DNA of 64,000 nt, taken from the NCBI RefSeq assembly GCF_023028105.1, contig NZ_CP095491.1, forward strand, positions 3,286,001 to 3,350,000. Reading direction: 5' to 3'. Shown piece after piece: positions 30,292-40,100 of the stretch (position 1 is its first letter; each line of letters begins with the position of its first letter). The position numbers and the translations under genes are program-made. The DNA comes from Halosolutus gelatinilyticus. GTDB lineage: Archaea > Halobacteriota > Halobacteria > Halobacteriales > Natrialbaceae. Below the pieces are notes generated by a model that was not told the origin of the DNA, did no database searches, and saw only the letters and a list, made by a program, of their open reading frames with translations.

Positions 30292-31344
30292 TCACTCGAA
30301 GCGAATCGTTTTCGCGGCTGGATCGATCGCCACGCGAGCGCCGATCGGCACCGGCGTCGTCGGCCAGGTATGGCCGAAATCGAGGTTCGAGACGATCGGG
30401 GCGTCGGGATTGTACTCGGCGAAGACGCGCTCGATCGCCTCGCGCTGTTCCTGCCTGTACCGTTCTCGCCGCTCGGGCGGCCGCGACTCGAGGTAGGACT
30501 GGGCGGCCGGGCGACCGACCAAAACCCCGTGGAACCGTCGGAGGACCTCGCGCTCGCCGAGCGCCTGCAACACGCCCGTCACCCAGGCGGGGTCCGGCAG
30601 TTCCTCGGAGGTTTCGATCGCGAGAATCGCGCCGTCCAGGGCCTCGTCGTCGGGGGGGTAGCGATCGGCCAGGAACTGCTGGTCGAGGACTTCGAGACAA
30701 CCTCCCCAGAGCCGGCCCTCCACGGGGTCGTCCCCGCCGGCCCAGCGCCAGCCGGGATTGGGTTCGGTCTCTCGCGGTTCCGAGAGCGAGTCGGGATTCT
30801 CCCAGTCGCCGATTTCGTCGGTGAACTCGTCGGCGGGTCGAAGTTCGCCGAACGAATCCTCGAAGAACGCCCGCTCGGTGTATTCGACGGTGTGCTCGAA
30901 GAGGCCGCCCTCCATCGACAGTTCGGTCATGACGCACGGCCCGTAGTAGGAGACGATCCCCAGGTTCCACAGGTGCAACGCGAGGTTCGTGTTGTCGCTG
31001 TAGCCGTAGAAGCGAGTCGGGTTCTCCCGGAGGACGTCGGGGTCGAGGTGTTTCAGGATCCGAAGCTGATCGTTGCCGCCGATGACCGCGATCACCCCGC
31101 GAATGTCGGGATCCGCGAAGGCGTCCATCACGTCCCGTGCCCGCTTCTCGGGGTGCTCGTACAGGTAGTCGTCGGACTTTGACGTCGTCGGAAACTCTAC
31201 CGGTTCCAGGTCGAACCGATCGCGGAGCCGATCGAGCCCCTGCTCGTAGACGTGGGGAAACCGGTAACCCGCGTTCGACGCCGACGCGACGACCGCGATC
31301 CGATCGCCCCGTTCGAGCGGCGGCGGGGTGACGAACTCGTCCAT
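30292..31344 (-). CDS. LD-carboxypeptidase/MccF-like serine peptidase (S66)
   Basis: 350 residues from ATG 31344. The nucleophile serine sits in FYGYSDNTNLALHLW, after GVIAVIGGNDQLRILKHLD; GDRIAVVASAS opens the protein. S66 members remove amino acids from peptidoglycan peptides or inactivate microcin C. Archaea lack murein, so detoxification of an aminoacyl-nucleotide or peptide is more likely. The open frame extends to 31392 but that extension is not conserved-looking. Confidence 0.85.
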   Translation of the reverse strand: MDEFVTPPPLERGDRIAVVASASNAGYRFPHVYEQGLDRLRDRFDLEPVEFPTTSKSDDYLYEHPEKRARDVMDAFADPDIRGVIAVIGGNDQLRILKHLDPDVLRENPTRFYGYSDNTNLALHLWNLGIVSYYGPCVMTELSMEGGLFEHTVEYTERAFFEDSFGELRPADEFTDEIGDWENPDSLSEPRETEPNPGWRWAGGDDPVEGRLWGGCLEVLDQQFLADRYPPDDEALDGAILAIETSEELPDPAWVTGVLQALGEREVLRRFHGVLVGRPAAQSYLESRPPERRERYRQEQREAIERVFAEYNPDAPIVSNLDFGHTWPTTPVPIGARVAIDPAAKTIRFE

Positions 31345-31404
31345 GGTCGATCGTCGAACCCACGTTTCAAAAAGTTGACCGCGGTTTGGCATTCTTGCGC
31401 ACGG

Positions 31405-32319
31405 TCACGGCCGGCCGACGCTGGAGGCGATCCCCGTCACGTCCGCGATCGCGCGGCGCTTCAGCAGCGCAAAGCCCGTCGCGACCAGTCCGAACCCGAC
31501 GAACGTCAGGGCGGTGATCGACTCGCCGAGGACGAACACGCCGACGATCGTCGCGACGATCGGGACGAGGTACGCGACGAGCGCCGCCTCGAAGGCGCCG
31601 TGTTCTTCCAGGATGGTGAAGTAGATCAGAAAGGCGATCGCGGTCGAGAAGACCCCCAGGTAGAGGATCATGGCCACCGCCGTCGACGCGAGTGCGCCGA
31701 CGGCGGGCGCCTCCCCGAGACCGGCGCTGACGGCGTGGAGGACGAGCGCGCCGACGAGCATCGACCACCCCGTCAGCGGGATGCGGGGGAGCGTCGGCCC
31801 GGCGCGCTGGACGAGGACGGTGCCGAGCGCGACGCTGACCACCTGACAGACGATGAAGAGCCGGGCCACGGTGTCGCCGGCCAGCAGGTTGGTCGGATCG
31901 GGGCGAACGACGAAGCCGATCCCAACAAAGCCGATCGCGACGCCCGCCGCGCCGAGCGGCGACAGGCGCTCGCCGAGCAACAGGAGCGCCCACAGCGCCG
32001 TGAAGATGGGGACCAGCGCCTGGATGATCGCGGCCGCGCCGCTCGGGACGTTCTGCTGGCCGTAGAACAGCATCCCGTTGCCGGCGACGAGGAACACGCC
32101 GCCGCCGACGATCGCCAGAACGTCGTTTTTCTCCCGCGGTAGCCGCGTTCCGGCCCTGAACGCGGCGTACCCGAGCAACAGCACCGCCGCCACGTCGTAC
32201 CGGACGGCCGCGAACAGGATCGGCGGCAGGTACTCGAGTCCGACCGAGATCGCCGGAAACGAGAACCCCCACAGCACCGCCAGCAGCAGAAACAGCGCCA
32301 CGTCGAGCGCGCGGGCCAT
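31405..32319 (-). CDS. DMT-family (EamA) transporter
   Basis: 304 residues with ten hydrophobic segments arranged as two EamA repeats (LFLLLAVLWGFSFPAI near the start; LYLGVFSTAIAFLIYFTILEEHG in the second). These carriers export amino acids or other metabolites. Substrate not predictable. Tandem with the S66 peptidase on the same strand (60-base gap), perhaps one transcript. Confidence 0.87.
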   Translation of the reverse strand: MARALDVALFLLLAVLWGFSFPAISVGLEYLPPILFAAVRYDVAAVLLLGYAAFRAGTRLPREKNDVLAIVGGGVFLVAGNGMLFYGQQNVPSGAAAIIQALVPIFTALWALLLLGERLSPLGAAGVAIGFVGIGFVVRPDPTNLLAGDTVARLFIVCQVVSVALGTVLVQRAGPTLPRIPLTGWSMLVGALVLHAVSAGLGEAPAVGALASTAVAMILYLGVFSTAIAFLIYFTILEEHGAFEAALVAYLVPIVATIVGVFVLGESITALTFVGFGLVATGFALLKRRAIADVTGIASSVGRP

Positions 32320-32440
32320 GACAGCGGTACTCTCGTCGATCGGAAATCCCTAGCGGTACCGGCGATTCGAGCAGTTCGGCGCGCGGTGTTCGCGGCGGCG
32401 TCGGTCGGGGCGGGTCCGGGACGGCGTCGATCGCTGCGGG

Positions 32441-33220
32441 TTAGAGCAGCGTCCCCACGTCGGCAAGCGACTCGAGAACGTGGTCCGGGTCGACGTCCGC
32501 GGCCGCGATCGCGTCGCGGTCCGTAACGCCCGAGAGGACGACGGCGGTCTCCATTCCGGCCCGGGCGCCGAGCGCGATGTCCGTGTTGAGCCGATCGCCG
32601 ACGACTAGCGTCCGATCGGGGGCGACGTCGAGGCGGTTCGTCGCCGCTTCGGCGGCGATCGCGGACGGTTTGCCGAGGACGGCGTCGGGTTCGCGGCCGG
32701 CGACGGCCTCCATCGCGGCGAGGATCGCCCCCGAGCCCGGAATCGCGCCGTCCTCGATCGGAATCGTCACGTCCGGATCGGTGCCGTAGAACGGGACATC
32801 GCCGTCGAGCGCCCGGAGGGACTCCCAGAGGGTGCCGAAGGAAAAGTCCGCGTCGAACGAGCCGAGGACGACCTCGGCCTCGTCGGGATCGTCGGCGAGT
32901 TCCACCGTCGCGTCCTCGAGGATCGTCCGCAGGCGATCGCTCCCGACGAGGAACACCCGTTCGCCGGGGTGAGTGGCCGCGAGGTACTCCGCCGACACGG
33001 TCGCCGACGTGAGCACCGTCTCGGGATCGACCGCGATGCCGTGCGGTTCGAGTGTCTCGCCGTAGTGGTCGCTGCCGCGGGTTGGATTGTTCGAGAACAG
33101 CAGGCGGGAGACGCCGGCCTCGTCGAGCGCGTGCAATCCGTCCGTCACGCCGGGAATGAGTTCGTCGCCCCGGACGATCGTCCCATCGACGTCGAGAATC
33201 GCCGCCTCGTAGGCAGTCAT
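32441..33220 (-). CDS. HAD-superfamily IIA sugar/nucleotide phosphatase
   Basis: 259 residues from ATG 33220. HAD motif I is AAILDVDGTIVRGDELIPG; motif II LLFSNNPTRG; VLGKPSAIAAEAA gives the motif III lysine; motif IV is VVGDRLNTDIALGARAG. The C2a cap makes it a NagD/AraL/phosphoglycolate-type phosphatase. Substrate unknown. Confidence 0.9.
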   Translation of the reverse strand: MTAYEAAILDVDGTIVRGDELIPGVTDGLHALDEAGVSRLLFSNNPTRGSDHYGETLEPHGIAVDPETVLTSATVSAEYLAATHPGERVFLVGSDRLRTILEDATVELADDPDEAEVVLGSFDADFSFGTLWESLRALDGDVPFYGTDPDVTIPIEDGAIPGSGAILAAMEAVAGREPDAVLGKPSAIAAEAATNRLDVAPDRTLVVGDRLNTDIALGARAGMETAVVLSGVTDRDAIAAADVDPDHVLESLADVGTLL

Positions 33221-33281
33221 CGTCCGCCGGTACGGGCGATCGAGGATTGAGTGTTTGGATCCCAGCCCCGGTGGAAGTCGA

Positions 33282-33689
33282 TCACTCGGTTCGTTCGAGG
33301 GACAGCTGCTCCGTTTCGACCCCCGCCTCCGCGGCCCGCTCGTCGGCGGCGAGCAGCCGATCGAGTCTGGCTTCGAACTCCTCGTCGTCGAGTTCACCGT
33401 CGGCGTACCGCTCCTGCAGTCGCGTCACGGGGTCGCGGGCGGTTCGTTCGGCGTGGTCGGCGTCGGTCTCCGACTCCGTTCGAGTCGCGTCGCGCTCGTC
33501 GTCACGATCGCGCGTGCTGAGATACCAGACGAGCACGACGCTAACGACCATCAGTGCGGTGAACGCGAGGGCGTACATGGGACCGGCGAACAGCAACGCC
33601 GCGATGATCAGCACGTCCGCGAGGACGAACTTGATCGCGAAGATTTCCGTAAGGCTATAGTCCCGGCCCCCGGTTGACTCGCTGCCCAT
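33282..33689 (-). CDS. Membrane protein with C-terminal SHOCT domain
   Basis: 135 residues. Two hydrophobic segments (LADVLIIAALLFAGPMYAL and FTALMVVSVVLVWYL), then an acidic linker, then a short SHOCT motif DPVTRLQERYADGELDDEEFEARLDRLL. SHOCT segments mediate oligomer contacts in membrane proteins of unknown role. Lies 61 bases upstream of the HAD gene on the same strand. Confidence 0.78.
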   Translation of the reverse strand: MGSESTGGRDYSLTEIFAIKFVLADVLIIAALLFAGPMYALAFTALMVVSVVLVWYLSTRDRDDERDATRTESETDADHAERTARDPVTRLQERYADGELDDEEFEARLDRLLAADERAAEAGVETEQLSLERTE

Positions 33690-33802
33690 ACGCGTCGGTA
33701 CGGCGGCGATCGGGATAATTCTGCGGTATTGACAGTCGCGATCGACGGCCGCCGCAGCGCGAGGTGGGAATTCTTATCCGCCGACCCGTCCTACCCCGAA
33801 AC

Positions 33803-34273
33803 ATGACGCTCGAGGTCGAAGCCCCCGATCCGCCGGAACTGGAGTTCGTCGATCCGAACGAGTACGACGACGCGACGATCAGCGCCGACGACCCGACCGA
33901 GATCGACTACCGCCGGGAGGAACTCCAGGGCTTTCTCGAGGAGGGCGCGTGGGAGGAGGCCTTCGAAGAGTGGCGCCGGGACACCGACCTCGAATCCCGG
34001 GAGTACGAGATCGCCCGCGACCTCGATCTCTTCTCGCAGTTCGACTTCTTCTGGGACGACTTCGCCGATCGCGTCGGCTACCACGCTCCGGGGATCCCCG
34101 AGGACTGGCAGGAGCGGACGTACCACCCCGACCTCGACACCTGGGGGACCGTCTCGTCGATCAACGCCGAACTCACGGAGTTCGGCCAGATCGTCTCCGT
34201 GATCCTGAAAGAAGAGTACATCGACTGGGAGGCCGAGTACGAACCGCCGGAGGATTTGCCGGACTTCGATTAA
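33803..34273 (+). CDS. Acidic hypothetical protein
   Basis: 156 residues from ATG 33803, strongly acidic and rich in aromatic residues (DLFSQFDFFWDDFADRVGYHAPGIPEDW; DTWGTVSSINAELTEFGQIV). Soluble, probably helical. A TATA-like ATTCTTATCC lies about 25 bases upstream (33769-33778), supporting the start. I do not recognise a family, although the sequence looks like a conserved haloarchaeal hypothetical. Confidence 0.7.
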   Translation: MTLEVEAPDPPELEFVDPNEYDDATISADDPTEIDYRREELQGFLEEGAWEEAFEEWRRDTDLESREYEIARDLDLFSQFDFFWDDFADRVGYHAPGIPEDWQERTYHPDLDTWGTVSSINAELTEFGQIVSVILKEEYIDWEAEYEPPEDLPDFD

Positions 34274-34362
34274 TCCGGCGGACTACGCGATCGCGATGAT
34301 CGCCGGCGAACGATCGTCGCGATTCGATCGCGGGTGCCGACGGAGCGATCCCTCGAATCACG

Positions 34363-34503
34363 TCACTCGCGTGCGACGGCGATGTTTTGCAGTTGTTGCT
34401 TACAGCGTGGACAGATCCCCGGCGTGGCCGTCCTCGTTCGATAGCTACACGTCGGACACTCGAAAGACGGTCGGCCGGGCTTGTACGGATCGGTGTATCC
34501 CAT
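34363..34503 (-). CDS. 46-residue zinc-ribbon protein (rubrerythrin-like domain)
   Basis: Starts ATG 34503, ends TGA 34363. Two Cys pairs form a zinc knuckle: FECPTCSYRTRT and GICPRCKQQLQNIAV. This is the pattern of haloarchaeal small zinc-finger proteins annotated as rubrerythrin-like. TATA-like GTTTATG on the reverse strand (about 34530-34536) sits the correct distance upstream. Likely nucleic-acid or protein binding; not recognised further. Confidence 0.78.
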   Translation of the reverse strand: MGYTDPYKPGRPSFECPTCSYRTRTATPGICPRCKQQLQNIAVARE

Positions 34504-34612
34504 AGTCATATGTTACCATATATCGGGCATAAACGTTGCCCTAATACGCATAGTACGGATAGTATCTGACCAGGACTTGGCAGAATCCCCCTTATTTTGT
34601 TCGGATGTCCAA

Positions 34613-35278
34613 TTATTGTTCCCCGAGACGCGCGACGATCGCGAACGTCTCGGGTCGCGCGCTGGCCGTTTCGACGTCGAACCCGGCGACTTCGAAGTGG
34701 GCGACGGCGTCGTCGATCGAGAACCGCTCGGACACCGGCGGCCCCGCCGCTTCGTCGCCGTCGGCCGACCAGTCCACCGTCACGAGTCGCCCGCCCGGAC
34801 GGACGACGCGAGCGAATTCGGCCAACGCTTCGTCGGGGCTCGCGGTTTCACCGTTGTCTCGCGGCTTCGCCGCTCGACTGTTCGTGGAACTTCGTTCCGC
34901 GCTACTCGCCTCGTCCGTCGAGCCACGCTCGACGCTACCCGCGTACTCGTGGTGCGTCATCGTCGAGAACGCGGCGTCGAGGTGGTCGTCCGCGAACGGT
35001 AACGACGACACCTCGCTCGTGACGAACTCGACGTTCTCGGGCGCGCCCTTCTCGCGGTAGCGATCGTGCATCGCCGACTGGACGTCGACGGCGTAGATCG
35101 TCTCGACGAACGGCGCGACGTCGTCGGTGTAAAAGCCGGTTCCGGAGCCGAGGTCCGCGACGACGTCCGTCGGCGTCGGGTCGAGCGCGGCGAGCAGTTC
35201 CTCCCGCGAACAGTACCGGTACCGGGACGGGTCCTCGAGCGCGTCGGCCCGTTCGATCGGATAGGTGTGAAAGCCCAT
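34613..35278 (-). CDS. Class I SAM-dependent methyltransferase with an in-frame palindromic insertion
   Basis: 221 residues from ATG 35278. Motif I is VVADLGSGTGFYTDDVAP, post-I IYAVDVQSAM, motif II LPFADDHLDAAFSTMTHHEY, motif III RVVRPGGRLVTVDWS. It fits the Methyltransf_11 (UbiE-like) group; substrate unknown. Between HHEY and ALAEFARVV a 35-residue polar run (starting AGSVERGSTDEASSAERSS) replaces a normally short loop. It is encoded by the hairpin element at 34858-34934. Divergent from the MFS gene to the right. Confidence 0.88.
   Translation of the reverse strand: MGFHTYPIERADALEDPSRYRYCSREELLAALDPTPTDVVADLGSGTGFYTDDVAPFVETIYAVDVQSAMHDRYREKGAPENVEFVTSEVSSLPFADDHLDAAFSTMTHHEYAGSVERGSTDEASSAERSSTNSRAAKPRDNGETASPDEALAEFARVVRPGGRLVTVDWSADGDEAAGPPVSERFSIDDAVAHFEVAGFDVETASARPETFAIVARLGEQ
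34858..34934 (-). repeat. Composite palindromic element in the methyltransferase gene
   Basis: Gene sense, from 34934: hairpin CGTCGAGC, loop GTG, GCTCGACG; a 14-base spacer; hairpin CGCGGAAC, loop GAA, GTTCCACG (34901-34883, one mismatch); spacer AACAG; tail TCGAGCGGCGAAG then CCGCGAG ending at 34858. The tail is itself a hairpin (GCGGC, GAA, GCCGC). The last 44 bases align without gaps to the redoxin copy, and the first stem is identical to the second DUF255 stem. Confidence 0.82.
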
Positions 35279-35450
35279 TACCTCGATTTCGGTCCGATCG
35301 TACTTCCGCGTTGCCCGAGGCGAGTATCGATCGCGGGATCGCCGATCGCGAGCCGGCGAGTGCTCGCGAACCTGCGAGCGCGGACCGTGGCGGTCGAGCA
35401 CGATCGTTGCATTCTCGTCCGTGTACGCGCCACCATCGGGGCGAAGAGTG

Positions 35451-36698
35451 ATGGTTCCCGAGTCGATCCGTCGGTACGCACACCTCGACGTGCTCGTCGT
35501 GACCGCGGCGATCTGGTTTCTGGCGAAGTTCGTCCGGTACGTATTTCCGCCCCTGTTCGGCGCCTTCCAGGAGAGCTACGGCGTCTCGAACGCCGCCCTC
35601 GGGGCCGCGTTCACCGGTTTCATGCTCGTCTATGCCGCGATGCAGTTCCCGTCGGGCGTGCTCGCCGACCGCCTCGGCTCCGTCACGCTCATCACGGCCG
35701 GAGCGCTGGTGGCGGCAAGCGCGTCTCTCGCGATCGTCGTCGAGTCGCCGTTCGTCGTCCTCGTCGCGGCGATGCTCGTGGTGGGCGCCGGAACGGGAGC
35801 GCACAAGACCGTCGCCGTCCGTCTACTCTCGCGGGCCTACCCCGCGCGGACTGGCCGGGCGCTCGGGATCCTCGACACGTTCGGCGCCTTCGGCGGCGTG
35901 GCCGCGCCGGCGGCGGTCGTCGCCGCAGCGGCCCTGCCGTTCGCGTTCGGCGATCGCTGGCGCGCGATCTTCCTCGCGGCCGGGACCGTCGGGTTCGCGC
36001 TCGCGATCTCGTTTCGCCTCCGGGTTCCGCGGCGGGTGCCGTCGGAGGCCGACCGCGGCGAGGTGACCGATCTCTCGGCGGGCGAAGTGGGCAGGTACGT
36101 CACCCTCTTTCGGGACTGGCGGTTCGCCGTCTTCGCGCTGGTGACCGTTCTGTTCTCGTTCACCTACAACGGCCTGGTCGCGTTCGCGCCGCTCTACCTG
36201 ACCGACGCGGCCGGACTCACGTCGGCGACGGCGAACCTGCTATACAGCGGCCTCTTCCTCGCGAGCTTGATCCAACTCGCGACCGGCGAACTCAGCGACC
36301 GGATCGGCCCGCTGACGCTCATCCTCGGAACGCTCGCGCTCGCCACGACCGCGCTGGTGCTGTTCGTCGGTCTGACCGGAACCGGCGATCCGGTCCTGCT
36401 CGGGGGGTTGCTCGTCGCCGTGGGGATCGGCGCACACGGCTACCGACCAGTCCGGAGCGCGTACCTGATGGAAGCCATCCCCGACGACGTCGCCGGCGGC
36501 GGCCTCGGAATCGTCCGAACGTTCCTGATGGGCGCCGGCGCGATCGCACCGGCGATCGTCGGCGCGCTCTCGGAGACCGCCGGGTTCCGGACGGCGTTCC
36601 GGTTGCTCGCCGCGTCGATCGTCACGGCGACGCTCCTCGGACTGCTCCTGTGGATCATCGAGAGCGATCGGTACGGCGAGTGGCGCTCCCGCCTCTAG
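35451..36698 (+). CDS. MFS transporter
   Basis: 415 residues from ATG 35451 with twelve hydrophobic segments. Motif A is QFPSGVLADRLGSVTLI; a central hydrophilic loop (RVPSEADRGEVTDLSAGEVG) parts the halves; GELSDRIGPLTLIL is the repeat of motif A. Substrate not predictable. Followed closely by the cupin gene on the same strand (50-base gap). Confidence 0.88.
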   Translation: MVPESIRRYAHLDVLVVTAAIWFLAKFVRYVFPPLFGAFQESYGVSNAALGAAFTGFMLVYAAMQFPSGVLADRLGSVTLITAGALVAASASLAIVVESPFVVLVAAMLVVGAGTGAHKTVAVRLLSRAYPARTGRALGILDTFGAFGGVAAPAAVVAAAALPFAFGDRWRAIFLAAGTVGFALAISFRLRVPRRVPSEADRGEVTDLSAGEVGRYVTLFRDWRFAVFALVTVLFSFTYNGLVAFAPLYLTDAAGLTSATANLLYSGLFLASLIQLATGELSDRIGPLTLILGTLALATTALVLFVGLTGTGDPVLLGGLLVAVGIGAHGYRPVRSAYLMEAIPDDVAGGGLGIVRTFLMGAGAIAPAIVGALSETAGFRTAFRLLAASIVTATLLGLLLWIIESDRYGEWRSRL

Positions 36699-36748
36699 TC
36701 GCCGCGAGGCGCGCCGGGTTTTTCCGCCCCTCCGTGGAAGGCCGAGTC

Positions 36749-37111
36749 ATGTACGATCGAATCGCCATCGACGACGTCGAACCCCGCGACATCGAGGGCA
36801 TCGAACCCGCGTTGCTCCCGATCGGGCTGGAACTCAAACCCGAGCGAATGCGCCCGAGCGTCTGGCACTACGACGCGGGCGAGAAAAACGAGTACCACCG
36901 CCAGGGGGAGCAAGAGGAGTTATACGTCGTCCTCGACGGAGCGCTCGAGGCGACGATCGAGCGGGACGACCGCGAGGTCGTGGAGTTGACGACCGGCGAC
37001 GTACTCGTGGTACCCCCGGAGTCGTGGCGCCAACTCGAGGCGATCGAGGAGAGTCGCGTGCTCGTCGTCGGCGCGCCGAACGTCAAGGACGACGCGATCC
37101 ACGAAGAATAA
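36749..37111 (+). CDS. Single-domain cupin protein
   Basis: 120 residues from ATG 36749. The cupin core is WHYDAGEKNEYHRQGEQEELYVVLDGALEATI followed by LTTGDVLVVPPESWRQLEAIEE, with His/Glu positions suited to one metal. Such proteins can be isomerases, dioxygenases or ligand sensors. Downstream of the MFS gene, perhaps acting on its cargo; convergent with the next gene. Confidence 0.82.
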   Translation: MYDRIAIDDVEPRDIEGIEPALLPIGLELKPERMRPSVWHYDAGEKNEYHRQGEQEELYVVLDGALEATIERDDREVVELTTGDVLVVPPESWRQLEAIEESRVLVVGAPNVKDDAIHEE

Positions 37112-37130
37112 CGCGAGCAACCGGGTTCGA

Positions 37131-40100
37131 TCAGCGATCGAGCGCGACGGCAACGCCGAGCAGCGCGAGGCCGAGGACGACGGCCGCGCCGCCGATCGTC
37201 GCCTCGACTTCGGCGAGGGCGACGGTCCCACCGGCCACCACGCCGGCGCCGCCGGAACCGGCGAGCGCGGCCGTCGCGAGCCCGCCCGCGGCTCGGTCTT
37301 CCGCGCCGTCGGTCCGCGAATCGATCGTCTCGAGTCTGTCTCGCATCGACTCGAGTCGAGCGTCCAGCGAATCAACGTCGGCCGCGATCGAGTCGGCGGC
37401 CGATCCGCCCGCGGTCGCGTCGGTTCGCGTCTCGAGGGCGTCGAGGTCGTTCGCCACCCGATCGATCCGATCGGCGAGGTCCGCCAGTCGCGCCGTCGGA
37501 TCGGCGTCGACGACCGTCTCGAGTTCGTCGTCGAGCTCGGCGAGCGTTCGGGAGAGGGACTCGTAGTCCTCGCCGAGCGATTCGACGGCCGCGGCGAGAT
37601 CGGCGACGTCCGCCGCGACGGCGCTCACCGCCTCGTCGCCGTCGTCGTTTTCGAGGCGCGAAGCGAGGTCGTCGGTGCGCGACTCGATCGCCTCGACCCG
37701 TCCGGAGAGCGTTCCGACGTCGGTCTCGAGGGCCGCTCGCACGTCGGCGACGTGAGCTTCGGTTTCGGTTCTGACGTCGTCCTCGCGATCCTCGAGCTCC
37801 GATCGCACCTCGTCGAGTCGATCGTCGAGCTCCGACCGGACCGCTCCGAGCCGATCGTCCAGCTCGGACCGGACGTCGTCCGCGCCCGACCGGATCTCGT
37901 CCGTCCGGTCGTCCAATTCCGATCGAACGTCCGTCACGCGATCGTCGAGCGTCTCGAGGCGGGCCGCCAGACTCGTTTCGAACTCCGCGAGTCGATCCTC
38001 GACCGCCGCGACGTCGGTCGCAATCCCGTCGAGGTCCTCGACGATCGACTCGATCGTCTCGCCCTGGTCGGCTACCGATCGCTCGACCGCCGCGACGTCG
38101 GCTGCCGTCGCGGTCTCGGTTTCGACCGCTTCGACGGATTCTTCGACGGCGGCGAGATCCGCCGCCAGGGTCGACACGTCGTCGGCGACCGCCGCGAGTT
38201 CCGCGTCGACGTCGTCGACCCGGTCGGGATCGACCGTCTCCGCTTCGAGGTCGGCGATCGAGTCGCGAACCGCCGCGATGCGCCGATCGAGAGCAGCTTG
38301 GACGTCGGACAGCTCGTCTCGGACGCCGCCGAGATCGTCGTCGATCGCGTCGATACGGCCATCCGTCGCGGAGAGCCGATCGTCCACGCCGTCCACTCGA
38401 TCGACCGCCGAATCCAGCCGATCGCCGACGCCTGCGAAATCTCCCTCCACGGACTCCAGCCGAACGCGCGCGTCTTCGACGGCCGTCTCGAGTTCCGAGA
38501 TCCGCTCGTCGCCCCGGTCGAGTCGGGACGCGGCGTCGGCGAGTTCCTCGTCAACCGCGGCGAGCTCGTCGTCGATCGTCGCCTCGACGGCGGCGAATCG
38601 CTCGTCGGCGTCCGCCGACAGGTCGTCCGCACGCTCCGAGAGGGCGTCGAGTCGATCGTCGGTTCGCTCCGAGAGGTCGTCGAATCGCTCGTCGACCCCG
38701 TCAACCCGGGTCGACTCCTCCTCGAGTCGCCCGGCGAGCCCCTGGACGCGGGTGGCGATCCGATCGGTCTCCCCGTCGACCGCCGCGAGCTCTTCGTCGA
38801 GCCGAGAAACGACCTCGTCGAGCCCCGAGACGGTTTCGTCGACGGCGTCCAGGTCGGCCGTGGACGCCGTCTCGGATTCCAGGTCGGTCAGCTCGTCCCG
38901 GAGCGTCTCGATTCGGTTCCCGAGCGCCTCCGTTCGATCGTCGATCCCCGTCAACTCGTCGCCGAGGGCGTCGAGTCGATCGTCGAGGGCGCCGCGTTCG
39001 TTCGCCGCGTCGTCCGTCGCCGATTCGAGCGTCTCGAGGTCGTCGTCGATCGCGTCGAGGTTCCGTTCGAGGTCCGAGAGCGCGTCGTCGAGCGCGCCGA
39101 ATTCCGTTTCGAGAGACGCGACGTCCTCGTCGGTCGCGTGAGTGTCGCTCTCGGCTTCGAGGTCGGCCAGATCGGCCGCGAGGCCGTCGAGTTGCTCGTC
39201 GACGGCGTCGAGTTCTTCGGCGGGGGCCGCCCGCTCTCTCACGTACTCGAGGTCGGCAACCAGTTCGTCGACCGCCTCGCTGACCGACCGGATCTCCTCA
39301 TCGCGGTTCGCGAGCCGATCGAACAACTGGTCGATCGCGTCGTTCGCCCGCGCGTCGTCGCGATCGGCGTCGAACGGCTCGTCGAACGAGAGCGCCGTCC
39401 GGTTGGCGTCGGATCCGGAAGGGGCGCCGGCGTTCCCGCCCATCTCCGCGGCGTCTACGGCCCCGGCGCGATCGTCCGGATCCGCCGTCGACTCGGACCA
39501 CGTGACCTCTTCGAAGGCGTCGACGTCGTCGGCCGCGGCCGCCAGCGCGCCCCGCGCGGCGCTCGCCGCCGGGTCGTCGGCGAGTCGAACGCCGCGGATC
39601 GAAAACGGCAGGTCGGCCGCGTCGAATCGGCCGCCGATCAGGTACTCGACGCCCTCGACCGCGCCGTCGCCGGCGACCGCGATCGGGACCGCGAGTCCCT
39701 GCTGGACGTCGCCGGCGTCCGCCTCGGTTCCGATCGCGTCGATCAATTCGCCGATCAGGGCGTCGTACGCTTGTGCGAGCGCACTCTCGATGTCGCCCGT
39801 CGCCGCGTTCGGATCGAGGACGAACTCCTCGAGGACCGCCGCGACCCGCGCCGACGCCTCCCCCGTTTCCGCGGCCGCCTGCCGAACGATCCGCTCGCTG
39901 CCCGTCGCGATCGAGAACGCGAGCACCGGCACGCCGTAGTAGGAGAGGGCGACGCTGGTCGTTTGCTCCCCGAGACAGATGCCCAGCCCCGTGTAGTTGT
40001 CGCCCGCGAGTTGATCGTAGACGACGGCGAACCCGCGGCTGATCGGCGTCGCGTCGTCCGCCCGGTCCTCGAGCACCGATTCAACGGCCGTCCGGTGGGC

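Noticed and set aside
35066-36748. Long frame running into the cupin gene
   Set aside because: Only the last 120 codons are cupin-like; the rest is a basic shadow of the MFS and methyltransferase genes.
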